A stretch of 64,000 nucleotides of DNA, taken from Alicyclobacillus sp. ALC3. Lineage in GTDB: Bacteria; Bacillota; Bacilli; Alicyclobacillales; Alicyclobacillaceae. Positions 16,926-26,417 of the stretch are shown piece by piece. The notes beneath the pieces are model-generated. The model was given only the letters and a program-made list of their open reading frames with translations. It was not told the DNA's origin and did not search any database. Location of the stretch: contig NZ_CP066784.1 of assembly GCF_028751195.1 (NCBI RefSeq), positions 4,872,175 to 4,936,174 of the forward strand, read 5' to 3'. The position numbers and the translations under genes are program-made. How positions within the stretch are numbered: the stretch's first letter is position 1; each line of letters starts with the position of its first letter.

Positions 16926-17903
16926 TTACCGTTTTACACCCGACCGTCCATTGATATGCAGCGATGGAGCAGGCGAACATCTCAGATTCTGAGGTTTTCG
17001 GCCTGCTTCTTTTTTCCAGATAGGGCGCTCCAGAAACGCTATAATGTCCTCCTTGTGGCGATGGACCGTTGCTTCTCCTGCCTGAACCCCCTGTTCCATT
17101 TGATCGAATGACACCCATGTAAAGTTCCCCACGTCTGGCGCAAGAACATATACATTCGGGCCAGTCATGTCATTCTCCACCGCATCTTGCAGTAAAATGT
17201 CGTAGCTACGCGAAAGCACATGGGCAAACGACTGCGGAGTCCAACTTTCGTCAAGGCGATACAAATTCACCGCAATCACCTTATCACAACCTACATCTTG
17301 TAGCACCCGAACAGGGACGTAATGGCGACAAGCACCATCCGCCAACAACCACGGTGATAGGTTGACTGGAGTGAAGATGCCTGGCAGCGAGCAACTGGCG
17401 ACAATTACTTGCGCCAGGTCGTCGATTGGCTGCCCGATCCCGCGCGTAATCGCGTTCACATCATTTGTAAATGTCACAGGTTTACCTGTCCAAAGGTCGG
17501 TTGCGATGATGTGAAACGGAATTGCTGTCCCACCGGGTGGAACTTGTGTTAGGACAGAGGATACATATCGTTGTAGCCGCTTCCCGAGCAGGAGCCCATT
17601 CGGTAACCTAGGGACATGTCCGCGCCTTCGAAGTGGGTTGGTAAGCAAATTCCACAGCGCAGACGTAAGGGGAAAGCCGTAGTCAAGCAACTTTCTCCCG
17701 GGAAACCGACTGAGAATCTTCGTGAAGTCATCAGCCCGCAGCCCTTGCGCATATGCAGCAGCCACAAACGACCCAGCCGAGGTTCCAGCCACCACGTCCG
17801 GATAGATACCGAGCGTGTTGAGGGCGGACAAAATACCCACATGAGCAGAAGCCTTGAGTGCGCCGCCACTGAGCGCAAGACCGAGCCGCCCTGACGTAGG
17901 CAC
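16926..17903 (-). CDS. Patatin-like phospholipase / RssA-type serine hydrolase
   Basis: The 325-residue protein has the patatin fold with a Ser-Asp dyad. It has the oxyanion-hole segment SGGALKASAHVG, the nucleophile elbow GTSAG near residue 45, and the catalytic Asp in LADGA. Such proteins hydrolyse acyl esters of lipids; the substrate is unknown. GTG 17903 is chosen because GAGGAGG lies 8 nt upstream on the coding strand; a TTG at 17924 precedes this site. The C-terminal tail is read through the ndk terminator and is probably not conserved. Confidence 0.88.
   Translation of the reverse strand: MPTSGRLGLALSGGALKASAHVGILSALNTLGIYPDVVAGTSAGSFVAAAYAQGLRADDFTKILSRFPGRKLLDYGFPLTSALWNLLTNPLRRRGHVPRLPNGLLLGKRLQRYVSSVLTQVPPGGTAIPFHIIATDLWTGKPVTFTNDVNAITRGIGQPIDDLAQVIVASCSLPGIFTPVNLSPWLLADGACRHYVPVRVLQDVGCDKVIAVNLYRLDESWTPQSFAHVLSRSYDILLQDAVENDMTGPNVYVLAPDVGNFTWVSFDQMEQGVQAGEATVHRHKEDIIAFLERPIWKKEAGRKPQNLRCSPAPSLHINGRSGVKR
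16968..17014 (+). terminator. Terminator of ndk, inside the 3' end of the convergent gene
   Basis: AGCAGGC at 16968-16974 pairs with GCCTGCT at 17001-17007 and is followed by a T-rich run. A second hairpin (CTCAGA/CTGAG) sits in the loop. It is embedded in the last 30 codons of the oppositely directed patatin gene. Confidence 0.8.
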
Positions 17904-17999
17904 AGATGCACACCTCCTCGTCAACTAGTCAACAATATGCTGTGCCCAGGTTGTCTCATTTCCGGAATAGACGTTTCAAGTGGAGGTAGCTTGCCTGTC

Positions 18000-18008
18000 T
18001 GATATAAT
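18000..18008 (+). promoter_or_regulatory. Extended -10 promoter of moaA
   Basis: TGA immediately before TATAAT at 18003-18008 gives an extended -10. Transcription would begin near 18015, leaving a very short leader before moaA. Confidence 0.45.
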
Positions 18009-18024
18009 GTGGTCAAAAGGGGGG

Positions 18025-19038
18025 ATGGTGGTGTTATCGGATGCGCTCAATCGCCCCATGCAGGACTTGCGTATTTCAGTGACCGACCGTTGCAACTTCC
18101 GTTGCAGGTACTGCATGCCACGTGAAGTTTTCGGACCCGATTTTGCGTTCTTGCCCCACGAAGAACTACTGACGTTTGAAGAAATCGCGAGACTTGCGGC
18201 GCTGTTCGCGGCAGAAGGAGTTCAGAAAGTGCGCTTGACCGGTGGAGAACCGCTGCTGCGCCGCGATCTGCCTGAACTCGTCCGGATGCTCGCCAAAATT
18301 CCTGGGATTGAAGATATCGCCATGACGACGAACGGGTCGTTGCTCACTTTGCAGCGGGCGCGAGAACTTCGTGACGCGGGTCTTCAGCGTGTTACCGTCA
18401 GCCTCGATTCAGTTCATGACCACACGTTTATGCGAATGAACGACGTGCGTTTCCCGGTATCACGCGTGCTAGCTGCCATCGAAGCCGCCCAAAGTGCCGG
18501 CCTTGATCCGGTAAAAGTGAACATGGTTGTGAAGCGTGGCGTTAATGACAGCGAAGTTACTGACATGGCTGGGCATTTTCGCAAGACTGGGGCCACAGTC
18601 CGCTTTATCGAATACATGGACGTCGGCAATACCAACGGCTGGCGGCTCGACGATGTAGTTTCAGCGGACGAGATATTGGCCGCGATTGCAGCCAAATGGC
18701 CGATCGAGCCTGTACCGCCGAAAAGACCCGGAGAGGTCGCCACAAGGTACCGGTATCTGGATGGAGCAGGTGAATTCGGCGTGATCGCGTCGGTCACACG
18801 CCCTTTTTGCAGCGGATGTACGCGGGCTCGACTGTCCTCAGATGGGTTCTTGTACACTTGTCTGTTTGGTTCCACTGGCATGGACTTACGGACTCCGATT
18901 CGAAGTGACGTGAGTGACGCTGAAATTCGCGACATCATCGAAAAGGTCTGGGGCCGACGGAGAGACCGTTACTCAGAAGAGCGCACAGATGAAACCAAGC
19001 AGCGAATCAAAGTAGAAATGTCACACATCGGAGGGTAG
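18025..19038 (+). CDS. moaA: GTP 3',8-cyclase MoaA
   Basis: MoaA is a radical SAM enzyme that starts molybdenum cofactor synthesis from GTP. The N-terminal FeS motif is CNFRCRYC, and the C-terminal second cluster motif is CSGCTRARL with a further Cys 14 residues on (CLF). It also has the TGGEPLLR SAM-binding segment. It is about 337 residues. ATG 18025 or GTG 18031 may be the start; AAAAGGGGGG lies directly before them. It has its own terminator and precedes the Mo-hydroxylase genes. Confidence 0.95.
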   Translation: MVVLSDALNRPMQDLRISVTDRCNFRCRYCMPREVFGPDFAFLPHEELLTFEEIARLAALFAAEGVQKVRLTGGEPLLRRDLPELVRMLAKIPGIEDIAMTTNGSLLTLQRARELRDAGLQRVTVSLDSVHDHTFMRMNDVRFPVSRVLAAIEAAQSAGLDPVKVNMVVKRGVNDSEVTDMAGHFRKTGATVRFIEYMDVGNTNGWRLDDVVSADEILAAIAAKWPIEPVPPKRPGEVATRYRYLDGAGEFGVIASVTRPFCSGCTRARLSSDGFLYTCLFGSTGMDLRTPIRSDVSDAEIRDIIEKVWGRRRDRYSEERTDETKQRIKVEMSHIGG

Positions 19039-19078
19039 CTAAACGCTCGTACTTGTCCTATAATTTGGGCATCACCTA

Positions 19079-19109
19079 GGTCACGACATCACAGTCGTGA
19101 CCTTATTTT
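19079..19109 (+). terminator. Rho-independent terminator after moaA
   Basis: GGTCACGAC at 19079-19087 pairs perfectly with GTCGTGACC at 19094-19102, followed by TTATTTTG. Confidence 0.85.
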
Positions 19110-19179
19110 GCTGTTCGATTGGTTCTGTTTTGTAGCCGGTGTCATACACCCAAAGCAGGGGAGGCGAGTCAACCTGTCA

Positions 19180-19198
19180 GAGAGAGGCAAACTCTCTC
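19180..19198 (+). promoter_or_regulatory. Leader hairpin before coxS-type gene
   Basis: GAGAGAG, loop GCAAA, CTCTCTC form a perfect 7-bp hairpin in the 130-bp leader between the moaA terminator and the small-subunit gene. There is no T-run. It may stabilise the mRNA; the function is unknown. Confidence 0.35.
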
Positions 19199-19240
19199 AA
19201 CGCGAATCTGAAATTTCGGAGTAGTAGGAGGCGTGTATCA

Positions 19241-19774
19241 TTGGCAATGGAGAAGACCTCGGTCACTATCACAGTCAACAACGACACCTACACACGAGAT
19301 ATCGAACCCAGGCAACTGCTTGTTCACTTTCTGCGTGACTCGCTGGGCCTGACAGGTACACACATCGGTTGCGACACCAGTCAATGTGGAGCATGCACCG
19401 TTCTCCTCGATGGCGATTCTGTAAAATCCTGTACAGTCCTGACCGTTCAGGCAGCTGACCAGGAAGTAACGACTGTGGAGGGTCTCGGTACAATAGAGGA
19501 ACTACATCCGGTTCAACAAGGGTTTTGGGAACAACACGGGTTGCAGTGCGGATTCTGTACGCCAGGGGTCATGATCACGGCAGTCGGCCTGCTGAAACAA
19601 AATCCTCGGCCTACGGAAACGGAAATTCGAGAAGGGTTGGAAGGCGTCATCTGCCGTTGCACAGGGTATCAAAACATCGTTCACGCGATTCAAGCAGCCG
19701 CTTTGCAGTTTGAGGCAAATCCGGCGCAGAGTCAGGCAGCCGCAACAACGGGCGTCACGGAAGGGGGAGAGTGA
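19241..19774 (+). CDS. Mo-hydroxylase 2Fe-2S small subunit (CoxS type)
   Basis: The iron-sulfur subunit of a xanthine dehydrogenase/CO dehydrogenase-family enzyme passes electrons from the Mo site to FAD. A plant-type 2Fe-2S motif is present (CDTSQCGACTVLLDG plus a later Cys). The second cluster motif is CGFCTPG...CRCTGY. TTG 19241 is preferred because AGGAGG lies 9 bp upstream; ATG 19247 is two codons later. The product is about 177 residues with an Ala/Gln-rich tail. It is followed by the large and medium subunit genes. Confidence 0.9.
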   Translation: MAMEKTSVTITVNNDTYTRDIEPRQLLVHFLRDSLGLTGTHIGCDTSQCGACTVLLDGDSVKSCTVLTVQAADQEVTTVEGLGTIEELHPVQQGFWEQHGLQCGFCTPGVMITAVGLLKQNPRPTETEIREGLEGVICRCTGYQNIVHAIQAAALQFEANPAQSQAAATTGVTEGGE

Positions 19775-19777
19775 ACG

Positions 19778-22132
19778 ATGGCTGAAGTACAAGGCATCGG
19801 TGTGCGCGTAAAACGCAAGGAAGACCCTCGCCTGATTACCGGCGAAGGTCGCTATACGGAAGACATTCAACTGCCAGGAATGCTGTACGCCGAGGTCGTG
19901 CGCAGCCCATACGCTCACGCGCGCATCAAGCGTATCGACACAAAGTCCGCACTGTCTTCCCCTGGCGTTGTGGCTGTTTTCACCGGGGCCGACATTGAAG
20001 GTCACGTTGCCCCGATTCCCACCGCATGGCTTCCCCCCGACTCGGATATCAAGACGACTGCACACCCGGCTCTGGCAGTCGATCGCGTTCGCTACGTTGG
20101 GGACGGAGTCGCACTGGTCGTTGCAGACGACCGCTACAGAGCGCGTGACGCGGCAGAACTAGTGAAAGTGGAGTACGAGCCTTTGCCGGCAACTGCAGAC
20201 CAAGAAGTGGCGATGGGTGAAGGGGCACCCCTCCTGCATGACGACGCTCCCGGCAATATTGCCTTTCATTGGCGTGCCGGCAATGCGACAGACGAGGTCT
20301 TTGAACAAGCCGAGGTTGTTGTCAGGCACCGATTCAGACAACAGCGTTTAATCCCGAATCCGATGGAGATGCGCGCCGCAGTCGCCGAGTACAACCGCTC
20401 CACTGGCGACCTGACACTTTACTCAACGTCTCAAAACCCACACATTCACCGCTTCCTATTGTCCGGAGTCCTTGGCGTCCCCGAACACAAACTGCGCGTG
20501 GTAGCGACAGATGTAGGGGGGGGATTTGGCGCCAAGATCGCCTGTTACCCTGACGAAGCCCTCGTCTGCCATGCGGCACGCGTACTAAACAGACCGGTCA
20601 AGTGGAGCGAAGACCGGAGCGAGCACTTCCTGGCCACCACGCACGGCCGGGATCACATTGAAGACGTTGAAATCGCAGGCAAGCATGATGGCACCATTAC
20701 TGCAATACGGGTACGGGCGCTTGCAAACATGGGCGCCTACCTGTCAACGGCAGCGCCGGGCGTCCCAACCATCCTGTTTGGCCTGATTGTTCCAGGGCCT
20801 TATCGCATTCCGTACGCAGGGGCAGACGTGTACGGTGTCTTTACCAACACAACGCCGACAGACGCTTACCGCGGTGCAGGCAGGCCAGAGGCCACCTACT
20901 TGCTCGAGCGGATGGTTGATTTGTTCGCTGCGAAAATCGGCATGGACGCGGTGGCGGTGCGGCAGAAAAACCTGATTCCCGCCGATCAGTTCCCATACGA
21001 AACGGCAATGGGGCTGTCATACGACAGCGGCAACTATCAATTAGCCCTGCACAACGCATTGGAAACTGCGGACTATGAGACTTTGCGCGCAACACAAGCA
21101 CAGTTGCGTAAAGCGGGAAAGTACCTCGGAGTCGGCGTGACTACTTACGTGGAAATCTGTGGTTTGGGTCCGTCGCAGGTGGCAGGAGCGGTAGGTTTTC
21201 AAGGAGGGCTGTGGGAGAGTTCCACCGTCCGAGTTCATCCCACAGGAAAAGTGACGGTGTTTACAGGAGCCTCACCGCACGGTCAAGGGGAAGAGACGAC
21301 TTTTGCACAAATTGTGGCGGACAAATTGCACATCCCCGTGGAAGATGTGGACATCGTGCATGGCGACACCGCCCGCATCTCGATGGGGTGGGGCACATAC
21401 GGATCACGAACGACCCCTGTCGGCGGCAGTGCCCTCGCAGTCGCAACGGAGCGCGTGATCGAAAAGGCGAAGAAGATTGCGGCCCACATGCTTGAAGCCG
21501 CACCGGAGGACGTAGAGTTTGTCGCTGGCTCGTTTCAGGTAAAAGGCATCCCGACGAAATCCATGAGTTTTCACGATGTCACCTTACAGGCTTACTTGGC
21601 ATGGAACTTGCCCGCTGGTGTCGAACCTGCGCTTGAAGGGCAGGCGTTCTATGACCCAACGAACTTTACTTACTCGTTTGGCACGCACATCTGCGTCGTG
21701 GAAGTAGAAGCGGAGACGGGGCAAATTCATTTGCGTCGGTACATTGCAGTTGACGACTGCGGCCGGGTCATCAACCCGATGATCGCGGAGGGGCAAGTAC
21801 ACGGCGGCATTGTCCAAGGTATCGGGCAGGCATTGTACGAGGGGGCAGTTTATGACGACCAGGCGCAACTCTTGACCGGTTCTTTTATGGACTACGCCAT
21901 GCCAAGAGCCAACTTCTTCCCACGCTTCGAGACTTCGTTTACCGAAACACCGTCACCTCACAACCCGCTTGGTGTAAAAGGCATCGGCGAGACGGGAACG
22001 ATTGCTGCCACACCTACAGTCGTGAACGCTGTCATGGACGCGTTGCGGCCGTTCGGAGTAAGAGACATCCCAATGCCGCTCAGCCCAGAGCGCGTTTGGT
22101 CAGCCATTCGGAACGGGGGGAGTGCAGAATGA
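19778..22132 (+). CDS. Mo-hydroxylase large subunit, form-II CoxL-like
   Basis: The 784-residue molybdopterin-binding catalytic subunit of the xanthine dehydrogenase family is full length. The loop near residues 363-369 reads AYRGAGR. This is the form-II signature, not the AYRCSFR loop with its catalytic Cys of true aerobic CO dehydrogenase. The catalytic Glu is near residue 738 in GVKGIGETGT. So the true substrate is open: CO at best weakly, or a purine or aromatic aldehyde. The order S-L-M is conserved in such clusters; the gap to the small subunit is 3 bp. Confidence 0.92.
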   Translation: MAEVQGIGVRVKRKEDPRLITGEGRYTEDIQLPGMLYAEVVRSPYAHARIKRIDTKSALSSPGVVAVFTGADIEGHVAPIPTAWLPPDSDIKTTAHPALAVDRVRYVGDGVALVVADDRYRARDAAELVKVEYEPLPATADQEVAMGEGAPLLHDDAPGNIAFHWRAGNATDEVFEQAEVVVRHRFRQQRLIPNPMEMRAAVAEYNRSTGDLTLYSTSQNPHIHRFLLSGVLGVPEHKLRVVATDVGGGFGAKIACYPDEALVCHAARVLNRPVKWSEDRSEHFLATTHGRDHIEDVEIAGKHDGTITAIRVRALANMGAYLSTAAPGVPTILFGLIVPGPYRIPYAGADVYGVFTNTTPTDAYRGAGRPEATYLLERMVDLFAAKIGMDAVAVRQKNLIPADQFPYETAMGLSYDSGNYQLALHNALETADYETLRATQAQLRKAGKYLGVGVTTYVEICGLGPSQVAGAVGFQGGLWESSTVRVHPTGKVTVFTGASPHGQGEETTFAQIVADKLHIPVEDVDIVHGDTARISMGWGTYGSRTTPVGGSALAVATERVIEKAKKIAAHMLEAAPEDVEFVAGSFQVKGIPTKSMSFHDVTLQAYLAWNLPAGVEPALEGQAFYDPTNFTYSFGTHICVVEVEAETGQIHLRRYIAVDDCGRVINPMIAEGQVHGGIVQGIGQALYEGAVYDDQAQLLTGSFMDYAMPRANFFPRFETSFTETPSPHNPLGVKGIGETGTIAATPTVVNAVMDALRPFGVRDIPMPLSPERVWSAIRNGGSAE

Positions 22133-22998
22133 TTCCGTCCGCATTTGCCTACTCACGTGCCACATCGCTGCAAGATGCTCTGATGCAACTTCAGAGCCAC
22201 GAAGATGCGAAGCTGCTCGCTGGCGGACATAGCCTGTTGCCACTCATGAAGATGCGACTGGCGAATCCCGCTAAACTCGTGGACCTTGGCGGTTTGAAAG
22301 AAGAATTGCGCGGAGTTAGGCGAGAGGGGGACCGCCTCATCGTTGGCGCACTCACCACACATTCTGAAGTCGCGCACAGCAAAGTCGTACAAGAGACCCT
22401 GCCTGCACTGTCTGAAGCAGCCCGACAGGTAGGCGACCTGCAGGTCCGCAACCGCGGCACTGTCGGAGGCAACATTGCACACGCCGACCCTGCCTCCGAT
22501 CTGCCGGCAATCGCGCTCGCATTTGACGCGGAAATTGCGGTCGCAACGCTCGATGGCACCGAGGTGATTCCAGCCCATGAGTATTTCCTCGGCCCCCTAC
22601 TCACGGCGTTGCCAGAACACGGTTTAGTGACGCACTTGTCCTTCGTGTTGCCGGAGACTGGCACAAACAGTGTCTATGAAAAATACCCCCACCCGGCGTC
22701 CGGTTATGCGGTCGTAGGAGTTGCTGCGGCCGGGGGCGTGGGTACAGATGGCACGGTATCGCATATTCGCGTCGCGCTAACTGGAGCCGGCGAGGTAGCT
22801 TACAGAGCATCTGCGGTGGAGTCAGCCTTAGCGGGCCAGACCCCAACCGAGGACACCATCCTGGCTGCTGCAGCGCACGCTGCTGAAGATGGCGACATCG
22901 CGGGTGACTTGTTTGCCTCGGAGGAATATCGTAGGCATCTTTGCCAAGTCTACACAGCACGTGCACTGCGACGGGTATTTGCGAGTCAGTTGGCATAG
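22129..22998 (+). CDS. Mo-hydroxylase FAD-binding medium subunit (CoxM type)
   Basis: The 289-residue FAD subunit carries both family FAD signatures: AGGHSLLPLMKMRLA at about residue 34 and TVGGNIAHADPASDLP at about residue 109. It delivers electrons to the acceptor, probably quinone. ATG 22129 overlaps the large-subunit stop (ATGA); GGGGGGAG lies upstream. The C-terminal CO dehydrogenase flavoprotein domain is present. Confidence 0.93.
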   Translation: MIPSAFAYSRATSLQDALMQLQSHEDAKLLAGGHSLLPLMKMRLANPAKLVDLGGLKEELRGVRREGDRLIVGALTTHSEVAHSKVVQETLPALSEAARQVGDLQVRNRGTVGGNIAHADPASDLPAIALAFDAEIAVATLDGTEVIPAHEYFLGPLLTALPEHGLVTHLSFVLPETGTNSVYEKYPHPASGYAVVGVAAAGGVGTDGTVSHIRVALTGAGEVAYRASAVESALAGQTPTEDTILAAAAHAAEDGDIAGDLFASEEYRRHLCQVYTARALRRVFASQLA

Positions 22999-23083
22999 GC
23001 AGGCATGTAATCAGCAGACGAACGGCGGGACCGCGGCAGATTTGCGCGTGTCTCGCCGCTGTCTGAGAAAGGAGTCCTGTGAA

Positions 23084-24055
23084 CTGAAAAACCCCTTTGC
23101 TTCCATTGCCGAACTTCAGGCGTCGTTAGTCAACACAGACTACCTCGCGTCTACCAGTTTAGCCACCACCTTGTTCCTCGGCTTGACACTTGAACGTCCC
23201 GTCTTTTTAGAAGGCGCACCTGGAGTAGGTAAGACCGAAGTGGCCAAAGCAATGGCGCGTGTACTCGGTCGCGACCTGGTGCGACTGCAGTGCTATGAAG
23301 GGATTGACAGGCAGTCTGCCTTGTATGAATGGAACTATGGACGCCAGTTGTTGCACATCAGGCTCGCCGAGGCCGCGTACCACAGCCAGCAAGTGAATAA
23401 CACCGAGGTGGCGCACAAGGATAGTAACGCGCTCGAGCACTTTACCGAGGTCTTAGAGGGCAGGTTGTACGGGCCTGAATTTCTGCTCGAACGGCCATTG
23501 CTGACAGCCGTCAAACCTGGACAACCTGCCCCTGTGTTGTTGATCGACGAGGTCGACCGCAGCGACGAGGAATTCGAAGCTTACCTCCTCGAGCTGCTCG
23601 CTGAATATCAAGTCACAATTCCGGAGTGGGGTACCATCCGCGCCGAAGAGATCCCGCTGGTCGTGCTCACTTCGAACAGAACTCGAGAAGTCCACGATGC
23701 TCTCAAACGCCGTTGCCTCTACGCGTGGGTAGACTATCCTTCGTTAGAAGATGAATGCGCCATTGTCCGGCGCAAAGTACCCCAGGTCGACGAACAACTT
23801 GCACTGCAAGCATGTTCATTCGTCCACAGGCTGCGCCGCGAGCCCTTGTTTAAACTACCAGGGGTAGCGGAAACCATTCACTGGGCGCAGGCACTAGACG
23901 CGCTTTCGGCTCACGCGCTTTCGGCACAGGTAGTTGAAGCTACACTCGGATGTCTGCTGAAGTATCGAGATGACCTGGAACACATGACGCGGTCAATCGA
24001 CAGTGAATCAAATTATGTCCAGAGCATGCTCGCCGATGTCGGTGTCCGCACATGA
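23084..24055 (+). CDS. MoxR/CoxD-type AAA+ ATPase
   Basis: This AAA+ ATPase belongs to the MoxR group. In Oligotropha, CoxD and the vWA protein CoxE mature the Mo-Cu site of CO dehydrogenase. It has Walker A GAPGVGKTE, Walker B LLIDEVDR and sensor LTSNRTRE. The start is odd. AAAGGAG at 23068-23074 points to CTG 23084; the nearest in-frame GTG (23048) and TTG (23042) have no ribosome binding site, and GTG 23079 is out of frame. It overlaps the next gene by 4 bp. Confidence 0.85.
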   Translation: MKNPFASIAELQASLVNTDYLASTSLATTLFLGLTLERPVFLEGAPGVGKTEVAKAMARVLGRDLVRLQCYEGIDRQSALYEWNYGRQLLHIRLAEAAYHSQQVNNTEVAHKDSNALEHFTEVLEGRLYGPEFLLERPLLTAVKPGQPAPVLLIDEVDRSDEEFEAYLLELLAEYQVTIPEWGTIRAEEIPLVVLTSNRTREVHDALKRRCLYAWVDYPSLEDECAIVRRKVPQVDEQLALQACSFVHRLRREPLFKLPGVAETIHWAQALDALSAHALSAQVVEATLGCLLKYRDDLEHMTRSIDSESNYVQSMLADVGVRT

Positions 24056-25251
24056 TGGAATCAGAACGTCTGCCTGGAACGTTTCTGAGCAATCTGCTCA
24101 TGTTTTTGCGCGCGTTAAGAACACTCGACTTTTCCATTGGCGCTGAAGAAGAGACGTTGGCCACCCAAATGATCCTTGTCTTAGGCGTGGAGAATTCGCA
24201 GACAATGAAAGCCGCCTTACGTTCCCTTGTAGTCCTACGGGCGGAGCAGTGGGCTTTGTTTGACCTAGCCTGGCAGCAGTTTATCCTGATGCTTACACGG
24301 AGCGGTGACCGCACTATATCAGACCAGACGCTGTTGTCGAACATCGCGCGATTGCGCCAAAGTCGAAACGCCAAACCGCAAGTCATTTGGATGGGCCAAC
24401 ACGCCCCCGAAAAGACTCCAAACGCTCAGTCGGACAATGAACAGATGGCAGTGTCCATTCAAATCGGTGCAACCAGGGACGAAGTCTTGAGAGCCAAAGA
24501 CTTCGCAGAGTTGACGGAGCTCGAACAACAGGAGCTGTGGCGGACCAGTCTTGAAATTGAGCCAGTCATGCGCACCAGTCGCCGGACGAAGCTTGCCAAT
24601 CGGGGGCAAGCGTTCGACCTGCGCGACACCATTGCACAGTCCGCCAAAACAGGGGACATCGTTCACTTCACCCGACGTACGCGCGTGAAAAAGCCACGTT
24701 CTGTGGTCCTGTTGTGCGACGTCAGTGGGTCGATGGACCCGTATAGCAGAATGTTCATTCGCTTCGCTTACGTGTTGATGCAAAAAGGTATCGACCTCGA
24801 AGCGTTTGTCTTCAGCACGCGTTTGACACGCATCACGCGAGCACTGCGCGTGCGCAATCCCGATCAGGCACTAAAAGATATTGCGGCCTGGACGCCAGAC
24901 TTTTCCGGGGGAACGCGTCTGTGTGAAGCAGTGACACACTTCTGCTTAGGGGATGGGAAACGCTGGCTACGGAGCAGCCCGATTGTGCTCGTCGCCACCG
25001 ACGGACTAGACACAGGCGACGTGACTAGACTGAAGCGGTCTCTGCAACAGGTAGCGTTCATGTCGCAGTGGCTAATCTGGTTGAACCCGGCATACGCTCG
25101 TCCTAATTATTCTCCTTCAGCGAGAGGAGCTGAAGTGTTGTGGCAAACTGCCGACGAAGTGGTCCCAGCCGACCGCTGGGGGAGCCTCGAAGGCTTGTGG
25201 CGAGACTTGCAGCATCGCCGACTGCACCGCGCTTCGAGGGGGTACCGATAA
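24052..25251 (+). CDS. CoxE-like vWA domain protein
   Basis: The 399-residue protein has a C-terminal von Willebrand factor A domain. Its MIDAS motif DVSGSMD is at about residue 223, with a Thr and Asp later in the domain. It pairs with the upstream MoxR ATPase as in coxDE, where the pair acts in post-translational maturation of the Mo enzyme. The N-terminal half is helical and poorly conserved. The start ATG overlaps the ATPase stop. Confidence 0.88.
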   Translation: MMESERLPGTFLSNLLMFLRALRTLDFSIGAEEETLATQMILVLGVENSQTMKAALRSLVVLRAEQWALFDLAWQQFILMLTRSGDRTISDQTLLSNIARLRQSRNAKPQVIWMGQHAPEKTPNAQSDNEQMAVSIQIGATRDEVLRAKDFAELTELEQQELWRTSLEIEPVMRTSRRTKLANRGQAFDLRDTIAQSAKTGDIVHFTRRTRVKKPRSVVLLCDVSGSMDPYSRMFIRFAYVLMQKGIDLEAFVFSTRLTRITRALRVRNPDQALKDIAAWTPDFSGGTRLCEAVTHFCLGDGKRWLRSSPIVLVATDGLDTGDVTRLKRSLQQVAFMSQWLIWLNPAYARPNYSPSARGAEVLWQTADEVVPADRWGSLEGLWRDLQHRRLHRASRGYR

Positions 25252-25304
25252 GGCTGTCGCGGCACCTTGACTTTGCGTTATGATAGATCGTGAGGTGGTA
25301 CCCA

Positions 25305-26417
25305 GTGTTGAATATTTTATCCGCGCTGCAAGAATGTCGGAAGGAAGGTAACAAGGCGGCTCTCGCGACGGTTCTGTCAGTCGACGGATCGACGTACCAG
25401 CGTGAAGGTGCCCGGTGCCTTGTTCTTGAAGATGGTCAGATTGTGGGAGTCGTCAGCGGCGGTTGCGTCGAGGCAGACCTTGCGCTGCATGCGCAATCCG
25501 TTTTAGAAACAGGAGAAGCTAAGCAGGTCTCGTACGATTTTCGCAATGAAGCCGACGAAGTGTGGGGACTTGGCGTCGGGTGTAACGGCGCGTTAACGCT
25601 GCTGATTCAGTGTTTCGATCCCGTCGCGGACCGGACAGGGGCAGAGGAACTGATAGTGGAATTCACTCGCAAAATGGAAACTCTCGAGACCTACGCAGTC
25701 GCTACAGTCGTGACTTCGGCTCATACGGAGCGCTTCCGTCCCGGCCAGATTTTGTACCCTGCGCCTGACGAGACGATGGCAAATGCTCCGGGTCTTTCGG
25801 AACTCAATTATAAAGGCGTTGTTATCCAGGTGTTTGTGGAAGTTGTTACACCACGACCACAGCTATACGTTTTTGGTGCGGGTCCGGATGCGGCACCTTT
25901 AGTAAAGATTGGGACGTTCCTGGAGTGGCGTGTTCGCGTGATCGACCATCGCCCAACCCTGTTAGCGGAGCACCGCTTCCCTGAAGCAGAAGTGATTGGT
26001 GTGCGGCGCCCGGAGTACACTAGCATTCCGGTCTTCGCTGGCGCGATGGCAGTCGTCATGACTCACAATTACGAGATCGACCGGCAACTGGTCTCCCACT
26101 TGCTCAAGTCAGAAGCCTCCTATGTCGGAGTACTCGGACCGCGGAAGCGCACGGACAAGATCCTTACTGAACTGGCAGACCAGGGGGAGCGGTTTTCACC
26201 CACAGACATGAAGCGACTGTACGCACCGGTCGGGCTCAACTTGGGAGCTGAATCGCCAGAGGAAATTGCCCTTGCGATTGTCGCCGAAGCCCAGGCACAC
26301 ACCAGCCAGCGAGATGCCCTCCCGCTGCGCAGAGCTTCGGGTCCCCTGCACTCCCGGTCGAGTGCGCCATTTACTGTCGCACCGGACGGCATCAGTCCCG
26401 GAGTGTGCAACCCGTGA
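25305..26417 (+). CDS. XdhC/CoxI-family Mo-enzyme maturation protein
   Basis: XdhC-type proteins bind molybdenum cofactor, promote its sulfuration and insert it into xanthine dehydrogenase-family enzymes. The N-terminal XdhC_CoxI domain has GVVSGGCVEADL, and the C-terminal Rossmann domain begins at LYVFGAGPDA (about residue 190). GTG 25305 is chosen because GAGGTGG lies 6 bp upstream. The 370-residue product ends with a Pro/Ser-rich tail overlapping mocA by 4 bp (GTGA). Confidence 0.9.
   Translation: MLNILSALQECRKEGNKAALATVLSVDGSTYQREGARCLVLEDGQIVGVVSGGCVEADLALHAQSVLETGEAKQVSYDFRNEADEVWGLGVGCNGALTLLIQCFDPVADRTGAEELIVEFTRKMETLETYAVATVVTSAHTERFRPGQILYPAPDETMANAPGLSELNYKGVVIQVFVEVVTPRPQLYVFGAGPDAAPLVKIGTFLEWRVRVIDHRPTLLAEHRFPEAEVIGVRRPEYTSIPVFAGAMAVVMTHNYEIDRQLVSHLLKSEASYVGVLGPRKRTDKILTELADQGERFSPTDMKRLYAPVGLNLGAESPEEIALAIVAEAQAHTSQRDALPLRRASGPLHSRSSAPFTVAPDGISPGVCNP

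Noticed and set aside
19038..19240. Possible molybdenum cofactor riboswitch before the Mo-hydroxylase genes
   Set aside because: Only a terminator and a simple 7-bp hairpin are visible; the Moco aptamer core was not found.
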